This document shows, one piece after another, positions 25,397-33,237 of a stretch of 64,000 bases of DNA. This DNA comes from a candidate division WOR-3 bacterium (GTDB lineage: Bacteria > Hydrothermota > Tepidihabitantia > Tepidihabitantales > Tepidihabitantaceae), in contig JABLXZ010000002.1 in NCBI GenBank assembly GCA_013177935.1, forward strand, positions 124,001 to 188,000, written 5' to 3'. The first letter of the stretch is position 1; each line of letters opens with the position of its first letter. Made by a program: the position numbers and the translations under genes. Under the pieces are notes generated by a model. That model saw only the letters and a program-made list of their open reading frames with translations. It searched no databases and was not told where the DNA came from.

Positions 25397-25502
25397 CCCG
25401 GGGTTGGGTATGGAAAATCGGCTGCAAAAAGATTAACTTACAAAACATCAAAGTGTTATGTAAAAACCCACTCTTACTTTAAGTATACTTTAAAGTATAC
25501 TT
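25397..25502 (+). repeat. Shared intergenic element, copy A
   Basis: CCCGGGGTTGGGTATGGA (25397-25414) and the palindrome at 25481-25502 (core TACTTTAAAGTA) recur upstream of the M28 gene. The spacing between the two landmarks is 85 bp here and 84 bp there. The first part can fold back on an upstream CCATCCCC (25381-25388). It probably controls both peptidase genes. Confidence 0.7.
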
Positions 25503-25606
25503 ATCCCACTCATCAATCCTGATTCACACCTTCGGCAAATAAGGTTAAAGCAACCCCTTTAACACCGAACCATCTCTTTCGGGCAGGTATTACACCCCGC
25601 ATCTCT

Positions 25607-25634
25607 TTGACCGCACAATAATGTTTATTATAAT
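25607..25634 (+). promoter_or_regulatory. Subtilase promoter
   Basis: TTGACC (25607-25612), 16-nt spacer and a perfect TATAAT (25629-25634) lie about 105 bases downstream of the palindrome. A roughly 23-nt leader with AAAGGAGG leads to the GTG at 25664. Confidence 0.65.
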
Positions 25635-25663
25635 TTATAGATATAAACCTTAAAGGAGGACTG

Positions 25664-28384
25664 GTGAGTAAAACAATCGTCGCCAGCATTTTTTTAATGC
25701 TGAGCATCGTCCCAATCTCTGCCTTGCCCGCAGACCATTTTCGTAGTGGGCAAATTCACCGCTTTGCATCCGAACCCGGTGCGGAAATCAACTTCATCTC
25801 TTTTAGCAACGGCTATACCATTGACACCCGCTATGGTGAACCCAGCCTGCCGGTCGATTTGCGGCTTGAGCCGGCTGAAGCCCGCTACTACATCGTTCAA
25901 TTTACCGGACCGATTCAACGGTCCTGGTTTTCCCGATTAAACACCCTGGGCATCCAGACAATCGGTTATCTACCCTATTACGCCACCATCGCCCGTTTGA
26001 CACCCGCGCAACTGGAACAGGTCGCGCAACTGCCCTTTGTCCGCTGGACCGGCATCTTTCAGCCCGCCTACAAAATTCAGGCGGAACTCTTGAACAGCAC
26101 CGAACCCGAAGACATTGCCGTTCTCGTAACACCTGGCGAACCTTCCCAGCCCCTTGAAAATCTCATCACGCTGCAGGGTGGCATTGTTGTCCAGAAAACC
26201 GAAAGTCCGTTTGGCACCGTGATTCAGGCGCGGCTTCCGGGCTGGGCAATTCCGGTAATTGCCCGCGCACCCGAGGCGTTCTGGATTCAGGAGTGGACCG
26301 AACCAACAACCGCCAACAGCAATGGCCAATGGGTCACCCAATCGGGCTGGCGTGCTACCGCACCGCCCGACACCTCAACCGAAGCGCGGCCTGTGTGGCG
26401 CAATGGCGTGCGCGGTCAAGGGGTCATTCTTTCAACCACCGACACCGGCTTGAACCTCGGTCACGATATGTTCCGGGACCCAACGCTATCGGTAACCCCG
26501 CCTGGAATCTGGCCCGAACATCGCAAGGTGGTCGCCTACAAAAAGTACGGCACCGCCGATGCGAGTGAAGGACAGTACCACGGCTCCCATGTCAACGGCA
26601 CTGTTGCCGGTGACGACTCAATTACCGGTGGCACCAGTTACTACGATGGGATGTCAATCAAGGGTCGCCTCTACTTTGTTGACCTGACCAACGGCACCAG
26701 TTTTGTTCTTGGCACCGACCTCTGGGCCCTCTGGGATACGGTCTATTTTGGACGGGGTTTGCCCGATTCGCTCCGGCCCATCAAACAGCACTCTGGCTCC
26801 TGGGGCTGGTCCAACTCCTCAGGTACCTATCTTCTCCAGGACGCATCAACCGACGCCTTCATCTGGGCGCACAAAGACTTCTTGAACATTATGGCAGCGG
26901 GCAATGAGTACTCAAGCCGGAGAATTCGCAATCCGGGTATTGCGAAGAATGTTTTGACCGTGGGCGCGCTCCAGAACGGCACCGCATCTAACACCATCGC
27001 CTCATTTTCCAGCCGGGGTCCGACCCAGGACGGCAGGCTCAAACCGAGCATTATGGCACCGGGCGAAGGTATCTACTCCGCAACCCGCACCGGCACCAAC
27101 ACCTATCAGTCAATGGACGGCACCTCAATGGCAACGCCGATGACCAGTGGCGCCATTGGACTCATCCGCTGTTACCTCCAGGAAGGCTTTTACCCGACCG
27201 GCACGCCAACACCGGAAAACCGCATCTCCTACATCTCGGCAGCACTGCTCCGCTCAATGGCAATCGCCTCTGCCGACCCGAACATCGGTTCCTACACACC
27301 ACCGGACAACAACATCGGCTGGGGCAGAATTGATGTCGATTCGGTGCTCTACTTTGCGGGCGACACCCGGAAACTTCTGTTAAAAGACGACACGATTGGC
27401 ATCGCCACCGGCGAATATGCCGAAGAGCAGTTCCGGGTTGAATCCCAAATCCCGTTAAGGGTCGCCCTTGCCTGGTCTGACACCGCTGCTGCGCCCAGTG
27501 CCAACCCCACCCTTGTCAACAACCTTGACTTAGAACTGATTTCGCCCACCGGCACCTACTACCGCGGCAACAAGTACAGCGCGGGTCAATCCATCGCCAA
27601 CCCTACCGGCTGGGACTCAATCAACACCGAAGAGTGCTGTCGCATCAACGCACCGGACACCGGACTCTGGACAATTCGGGTTTATGGCCGCAATGTGGCA
27701 ACCGGTAGCCGTCAGCCTTTTGCCTGGACAATCACCGGCGCGCTCGCCCTGCCCACAACAACCCACGATGCCGGCGTAATGGCAATCATCACCCCGAGCG
27801 GTGACATCGACTCGGGCACGGTCATCACACCCCAGGCACTGGTTAAAAACTACGGCACGACCGAAGAAGAGATTACGGTGGTGTTCAACATCTCGTCACT
27901 CTACTCCGACTCCCAGACCGTTACGCTCGCCGCCGGTGCCGCCGAAACCCTTGACTTCGACCCCTGGACCGCAGAAGTAATCGGCACCCAGACCGCAACA
28001 TCGTTCACCATCCTGTCCGGCGATGAAAATCCGGCAAACGACACCGCCCGGTTTGAGTTTGAAGTGCTGCCCGGAACCGGCGTTGAAGAAGGCAGCGCAT
28101 CGCTCAATCGGGTATTCCTTGCTCCAGCCGAACCCAACCCCTTCCGCAACAGTGTCTCTCTCCGCTTCAACCTGCCTATATCCAGTTCGGTGAAACTCCA
28201 GATTTTCTCGGTGACCGGCGAACTTGTCGCCAGCCTCGTCAACACCGAAAAACCGGCTGGTACCCACACCGTCATCTGGAACGGAACCCTCGAAAACGGC
28301 AAAAGTGCTTACTACGGCGTGTTCTACTGCCGGCTCAGCGCAGGCAATACCGTGCTCACCCGCAAACTGGTTAAAACCCGATAA
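25664..28384 (+). CDS. Secreted subtilisin-like serine protease (S8) with C-terminal sorting domain
   Basis: The 906-aa preproprotein starts at GTG after AAAGGAGG. A signal peptide (1-22) and a propeptide of about 210 residues precede the S8 domain. The triad is visible: Asp260 (STTDTGLNLGHD), His309 (YHGSHVNGTVAG) and Ser488 (DGTSMATPMTSG). A jelly-roll domain (about 570-700), a CARDB-like domain and a FlgD-like sorting domain (from PNPFRNS near 820) follow. It is probably released or surface-anchored and degrades external protein. It shares an upstream element with an M28 peptidase gene. Confidence 0.9.
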   Translation: MSKTIVASIFLMLSIVPISALPADHFRSGQIHRFASEPGAEINFISFSNGYTIDTRYGEPSLPVDLRLEPAEARYYIVQFTGPIQRSWFSRLNTLGIQTIGYLPYYATIARLTPAQLEQVAQLPFVRWTGIFQPAYKIQAELLNSTEPEDIAVLVTPGEPSQPLENLITLQGGIVVQKTESPFGTVIQARLPGWAIPVIARAPEAFWIQEWTEPTTANSNGQWVTQSGWRATAPPDTSTEARPVWRNGVRGQGVILSTTDTGLNLGHDMFRDPTLSVTPPGIWPEHRKVVAYKKYGTADASEGQYHGSHVNGTVAGDDSITGGTSYYDGMSIKGRLYFVDLTNGTSFVLGTDLWALWDTVYFGRGLPDSLRPIKQHSGSWGWSNSSGTYLLQDASTDAFIWAHKDFLNIMAAGNEYSSRRIRNPGIAKNVLTVGALQNGTASNTIASFSSRGPTQDGRLKPSIMAPGEGIYSATRTGTNTYQSMDGTSMATPMTSGAIGLIRCYLQEGFYPTGTPTPENRISYISAALLRSMAIASADPNIGSYTPPDNNIGWGRIDVDSVLYFAGDTRKLLLKDDTIGIATGEYAEEQFRVESQIPLRVALAWSDTAAAPSANPTLVNNLDLELISPTGTYYRGNKYSAGQSIANPTGWDSINTEECCRINAPDTGLWTIRVYGRNVATGSRQPFAWTITGALALPTTTHDAGVMAIITPSGDIDSGTVITPQALVKNYGTTEEEITVVFNISSLYSDSQTVTLAAGAAETLDFDPWTAEVIGTQTATSFTILSGDENPANDTARFEFEVLPGTGVEEGSASLNRVFLAPAEPNPFRNSVSLRFNLPISSSVKLQIFSVTGELVASLVNTEKPAGTHTVIWNGTLENGKSAYYGVFYCRLSAGNTVLTRKLVKTR

Positions 28385-28402
28385 AGGAAGTACCTTATGC
28401 GC

Positions 28403-28438
28403 GGGGCGTCAGGACGAACCTGATGCCCCGTTTTATTT
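28403..28438 (+). terminator. Intrinsic terminator after the subtilase gene
   Basis: GGGGCGTCAGG (28403-28413) pairs with CCTGATGCCCC (28419-28429), with one G.T pair, around a 5-nt loop. GTTTTATTT follows. Confidence 0.88.
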
Positions 28439-28455
28439 CAACCTTTCTTTCGGAA

Positions 28456-30837
28456 TTATTGTATTCGTACCAGTCGCACCGCTTGGCCATTTAACACCGC
28501 AAAATAGACTCCTGGTGCTGCATCCTGATTAAACTCATCCCTGCCGTCCCAGACAAACTCACCCGCGGCACCGGGCTGCAATACCCGCACCAACCTCCCT
28601 GATCGGTCATAGATACGCAAAGGCTTTAACCTTTCCTCTGCCGGCACAAACCTCCTGATCGTTGTTTTCCTCTGGAACGGATTGGGTGCAACCAGCACGC
28701 CCTGGACCGGACTTAACAACCCGGACTTTTCGGCAAACCCAACCCGGCCAGCAATAACCGAGATACTGGCGCCTTCGCTGTTGGCGATAAACACCCGATT
28801 GTCTTCCGCCCAACTTAATCCCGCTTCTGGGGCGATACCGACCTCAATTGTTTCTAACACCTGATTGGTTGCCCCATCAATGACCGAAACAGTGTTATCG
28901 TAAGAGTTCGGGCAGTAGATACAGTTGTCCCCGGGATTAAAAATCAACCCCATCGGATTTGTTCCCACCGCCACCGTCGCAACCACCGTATCCGGTGCGG
29001 CGTCAAGCACGCTAACCGTACCACTCCCGGTATTGACACAATAGATGCGGTCTTGGGCTCCATTGGCGACAAAACCGGTTGGTGCCCTGCCCACCGCCAC
29101 GGTCTTCAGCACACTGTCCGCCGCCGCATCGATAATCGTAATGCTGTTCGTCCGATTGTTGGCGCAGTATACCCGATTGTTTGCCGAATTGTACAACACC
29201 GCCACAGGAAAACCGCCCACCGGTAAAAACCGGCTCACCCTATTCTCATCAACATCAATCACCGCCACCGTTCCTGACCCGGCTAAGGCACAGTACACCT
29301 TATCTCCTGTCGCATTGACGGTGAGCGCCTTGGGTTCGGCACCAACTGGAATCGTTGCCTGCACGCTCTCCGCTTCCGGTGAATATACGGTAACCGTCCC
29401 ACTACCGTAATTGGCAACATAAACCAATCCCCGGGTGGGCAGAAACAAAATCGCCTCAGGCCTGGTCCCAACCCTTACCCATTTGATTACGCTGTCCCGG
29501 GCAACATCCAATACCGCGATTTTGCCACTGTCCCGACAGGCAACAAAAACCCTTTCTCCTGTCCCGTCAACACAGAGTCGCCACGGACAACCGGGAACAT
29601 AAATTTCCGCCACCGGCATCAAGGTCTGTCGGTCAATCGCCGTGACATAATCGCTCCACTGATTTGCGACATACACCTTGTTTTCCGCAGGCGTCAGTGC
29701 GATGGGCCAGGCACCCAGCCGCACCGTGCCCAGCACCTCCTGCCGGGCGCAATCAATTACCGTAATATCATTACTCCGCCAGTTTACTGTGTAAACCCGG
29801 CTCGTTGTCGGGTTTGCGCATAAAGTCCAGGGATAACGTCCGCACGGCACAAAACCAATTACCGTATCTGCTTGGCCGTCAATAACCACAACCTGATCGG
29901 CACTCGGAATTACACCAAATACCAGATTGTTCACCGAATCCCAGATTAGTTCCTTGGTCTCGAATCCTGTCAGTATGCGTCGCACCGTATCACCGGCACC
30001 ACAGAGCACGGTGACACCTTGATTATGACCGCAGTAAACCCGATTTTCGCGCAGGTTGCAGGCTAGCGTTTGGGGCGTACTGCCAACCGGGAGCGTGGCC
30101 CGTACCTCCTGCGTTGCTCCATCAATGACTGTGACATTATCACTGGTCGTATTCGCACAATAAACCTTGTTGGCGACTGGATTGTACGCCAGCGCCCTAG
30201 GGTTTGTTCCGACCGGAATAGTGGTGCGCACCTGATTATTCATACCTTCAATTACCGAAACACTCCCCGAGATCTCGTTGCCCACATAAATCAGGTTGTT
30301 CACCGTATTGACACACAAACAAGCGGGCCTTGTGCCTACATCTACCCGGGCGAGAACCGAATCGCCTGCACCGTCAATCACTATCACCTGATTAGTAATG
30401 TAGTTCGCCAGATACACGCGGTTGACCACCGGATTCACTGCTAAAGCATAGCCGCCCCAACCAACATCAAGTTGCCGGACACCCTGGCCGCCTGCTGCAT
30501 CAATGATTGTCAACCAGTTGCTGTAGTAGTTGGCGACATAAACCTTGTTCGTCAGCGGGCTGTATGCCATCGCTACGGAAAAGTAACCGGTCGGGATTCG
30601 GCCGCACCGACGATTGGTTTCTCCGTCGATAGCAACAGTACATTCTCCATCTTGACCGGCAACAAAAATCCGGTTGTTTAACGGACTGCAGACCGCGCAC
30701 CGCGGATTGACCATTCCGCCCAGAGAATCCGGGAGAAAAACTGTCTTCTCAAGCCTCTGGGCACCCACCACCCCGGTAAAAAAGAGTATCCCGAGTCCGC
30801 TCTTTACCAGCCGTTGAACTGTCATCGCAAATCTCAT
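28456..30837 (-). CDS. YVTN-repeat beta-propeller surface protein with sorting domain
   Basis: The 793-aa protein starts at ATG (30837), chosen because a TATAAT lies 7 bases upstream; a longer frame begins at 30858. After a signal peptide come about 15 repeats of roughly 42 residues of the form 'NPxxNRVYCANxxSNxVTVIDGAxxxVxATIPVGxxPxAL'. These are YVTN/NHL-like blades, enough for two seven-bladed propellers. The C-terminus is a FlgD-like domain (APNPFQRKT, IYDRSGRLV, FVWDGRDEFNQDAAPGVYFAVL). Similar proteins are surface layer or adhesion proteins. No enzymatic motif is seen. Confidence 0.8.
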   Translation of the reverse strand: MRFAMTVQRLVKSGLGILFFTGVVGAQRLEKTVFLPDSLGGMVNPRCAVCSPLNNRIFVAGQDGECTVAIDGETNRRCGRIPTGYFSVAMAYSPLTNKVYVANYYSNWLTIIDAAGGQGVRQLDVGWGGYALAVNPVVNRVYLANYITNQVIVIDGAGDSVLARVDVGTRPACLCVNTVNNLIYVGNEISGSVSVIEGMNNQVRTTIPVGTNPRALAYNPVANKVYCANTTSDNVTVIDGATQEVRATLPVGSTPQTLACNLRENRVYCGHNQGVTVLCGAGDTVRRILTGFETKELIWDSVNNLVFGVIPSADQVVVIDGQADTVIGFVPCGRYPWTLCANPTTSRVYTVNWRSNDITVIDCARQEVLGTVRLGAWPIALTPAENKVYVANQWSDYVTAIDRQTLMPVAEIYVPGCPWRLCVDGTGERVFVACRDSGKIAVLDVARDSVIKWVRVGTRPEAILFLPTRGLVYVANYGSGTVTVYSPEAESVQATIPVGAEPKALTVNATGDKVYCALAGSGTVAVIDVDENRVSRFLPVGGFPVAVLYNSANNRVYCANNRTNSITIIDAAADSVLKTVAVGRAPTGFVANGAQDRIYCVNTGSGTVSVLDAAPDTVVATVAVGTNPMGLIFNPGDNCIYCPNSYDNTVSVIDGATNQVLETIEVGIAPEAGLSWAEDNRVFIANSEGASISVIAGRVGFAEKSGLLSPVQGVLVAPNPFQRKTTIRRFVPAEERLKPLRIYDRSGRLVRVLQPGAAGEFVWDGRDEFNQDAAPGVYFAVLNGQAVRLVRIQ

Positions 30838-30844
30838 CGGTTTG

Positions 30845-30872
30845 ATTATACCTTCCAACCACTCCCTGACAA
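30845..30872 (-). promoter_or_regulatory. Promoter of YVTN gene, leaderless
   Basis: On the minus strand TTGTCA, a 16-nt spacer and a perfect TATAAT (30850-30845) put +1 at about 30838, one base before the ATG at 30837. Confidence 0.6.
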
Positions 30873-30974
30873 CAACGAAACCACCATCTCCTTAACCGTT
30901 CAATAGCAGGTTGGTATTAGTGTAACAATCAAAAACGGCACGGAACCTACCTTTGAAACTTTAAGGTATTGCTA

Positions 30975-31002
30975 TTGACCCCATTTTTGTACCGTTTATA
31001 AT
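30975..31002 (+). promoter_or_regulatory. Promoter of BNR-repeat gene, near-leaderless
   Basis: TTGACC (30975-30980), 16-nt spacer and a perfect TATAAT (30997-31002) place +1 near 31009. This favours the ATG at 31012 over the one at 31006. Confidence 0.6.
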
Positions 31003-31011
31003 AGGATGTTG

Positions 31012-33213
31012 ATGAAAAGACCGCTGTTTTTCCTCGCCCTGCTCCTCGTCGCGTCCCAGGCAGAATGGGTTTCAATTGGACCGGACGGCGGCTATATTCA
31101 AATTCTAACAATTGACCCCCAGAGCCCGAACCGGCTTTTGGCAATACCTTACGAAGGTCGGGACACACCGCGCGTGTTTGTTACGGTTGATTCTGGCGCC
31201 CACTGGCAGACACTCAGCCGGTTCGGTGACATCTATCCGCTGGCGCTGGCGATTGACCCCTATCAATCCAATCGGGTTTATGCCCTGAACGGGGGCGGCA
31301 ACCTATTACTTTCCACCGACAGCGGTGTATCCTGGTATCTCGGCTCTTTGCCCGGGCTCAATCTCACCTTAAAACCAGACCCGCACCGCGCCGGCCGGCT
31401 CCTGGTCGGTGGCTATGATGTTGTCAATGGCAACTACCTACCGGCAATCCACATATCAACCGATTTTGGCGCGCACTGGTTAAGGGTGATTCCCGACTCA
31501 ACCGCCTTCAACCAGCAAGCCCTTTGCATTGAATTTGACCCGGCGGTTAGGGATGTCGTCTGGGTCGGCTGCTCCAACTCGCTGATTTATCGTTCAACCG
31601 ATGGCGGAGTCACCTGGGAGCGGCGCTGTTCTGGTCTGCCGGCAAACGCCTCAATCCAGGCGTTATCCGTTAACCCGGATAACAGCGACCTCGTCCTTGC
31701 CGCAACTGCGTTCGGACTTTACCGCACGACCAATGCGGGAATGACCTGGCAAAGTGCGGGTGTTACCCGTGCTACTGTTGTTCAATTTCCCTTAACCGAT
31801 GGCGCAATCGGTTATGCGCTCGGTTACGACTCTTTAACCCAATCCTACCGGCTGTTTGTCTCCCACGATAGCGGCGCCACCTGGCGTGGGGCGCAGCCCG
31901 GAATTACCCTTGACAAAGGCGGCGGCTTGATTGCTGACCCGCTGGTGCCGAACCGTGCCTATATCTACTCACCGAAGGGTGTGTTCTGGACCAATGATGG
32001 TGGCAACAACTGGTCTGAGCGCCATTCCGGGATGCGCTTTGCCCGCATTTCAACCATCAGTGTCAGCCCTTCTGACTCCAGCCGGTTGTATCTGGAGTTT
32101 TACGAGAACGGGATTTTTAAGTCCCTGGACGGAGGCAACACCTGGCGCCGCTGTTCCGACTTTCTTGCCTGTGGTAACATCTGCGGAATCGGCATCGCTA
32201 CCAGCACCAATACCGACATCCTTTACGCCCTGGAAGGCAAGGGTTGAGGCTCTTCTGAGCTCTTTAAGAGCACCGACGGCGGGACCGTCTGGGAACAGAT
32301 TGACTCCTACTACGACGACGGGGGCTGCTGCCTTGCCCATCCTGCCAACCCCGAGTTAATCCTCACCGGTGGCAGAGGTCCGGTGAGCCAGACCAACTGG
32401 TCTTTTGTTGTCTCCTACTCTACCAACGGTGGTAGCAACTGGACCCGCTGCAACCTGTCCGGTTCCAGTACCGGTTTCTGTTATACGCTTGCGGTCGCCC
32501 CTTCGCAAACCGAAATTGTCTATGCCGGGGGCGAGGTTTCGGGCTACGGTGCTGTTTACCGCTCGACAAATAACGGCATCACCTGGACCCGGACAACGCA
32601 GGCACCAATTGAAACCGTTTTTAGCCTCGTTGTCCATCCCGGAAATCCCAATACCGTCTATGCTGCCACTCCGGGCGGTGTGTACCAATCAACCGACGCC
32701 GGAACAAACTGGACCAACCTCCTTTCCCAGCGCGGCATGCGGACGATAAAAATTTTCCCGTGCGCACCCGACACCATCGTTGCCGCCGGCGACTACGGGG
32801 TAATGTTCTCAACCGATGCCGGCGCTCACTGGCAGGAGATGAACGACGGGCTGGAATGTTTACGGATAACGAGCCTTGAGTTTGTCCACGCCCCGGAACT
32901 CAGCCTCGTTGCCGGAACCAATGGCGGTGCTGGATACCGCTGGACTTTTTCTACCGGCGTCAATGAACTTTCCCATTCTAAGACATCGCACTGGCACATC
33001 TCACCCAATCCCGCAAGCCGCCGCATCTTCGTGCAAACCAACCATCCGGAGGTGCGTCTTGCTGTTTACGATGCGCAAGGAAGAAAGGTCTGGCACGGTT
33101 CAGGCGCCCGAACCGTGACGGTTGATGTCAGCCGCCTGCCCAGCGGTGTGTACCATCTTGAAGCCCGGACCGCTCAGGAAAGATGGTTTAGCCGGTTTAC
33201 TGTTGCCCGCTGA
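31012..33213 (+). pseudogene. BNR/sortilin-like propeller protein interrupted by one in-frame TGA
   Basis: A single frame runs from ATG (31012) to 33213, broken only by TGA at 32245-32247. Upstream (411 codons) and downstream (about 322 codons) parts both encode repeats of the form 'STDGGxTWxxxxxG', typical of BNR/VPS10-like ten-bladed propellers. The C-terminus is a FlgD-like domain (ISPNPASRR, AVYDAQGRKVW, GVYHLEA). The sequence across the stop reads LEGKG-stop-GSSELFKSTDGG, so homology is continuous. It may be a nonsense mutation, a sequence error or, less likely, recoding. Without the second part the sorting signal is lost. Confidence 0.75.
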
Positions 33214-33237
33214 ACATCAGGTTATACTCGCCTCTTC

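Larger units (their letters stand above)
25306..25663. other. Conserved non-coding upstream region of the subtilase gene
   Basis: The 358-bp region holds, in order, a GC-rich repeat (about 25309-25325), an imperfect hairpin ending GGGGTTGGGTATGGA, a 22-bp perfect palindrome and a promoter. A homologous region lies upstream of the M28 peptidase gene at 48871-49218. No ORF is supported. Confidence 0.7.

Noticed and set aside
28456-30837. Regular repeats as a possible CRISPR or satellite array
   Set aside because: The periodicity is that of about 42-residue YVTN protein repeats, diverged at the DNA level and within one long frame.
32245-32247. UGA read as glycine or selenocysteine
   Set aside because: UGA is used as a normal stop in many genes here, including the coupled lexA/dinB and ntpA/ntpB junctions, so a Gly code is excluded. 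The hairpin after the TGA is weak and the site lies between glycines in a propeller, unlike known selenoproteins.
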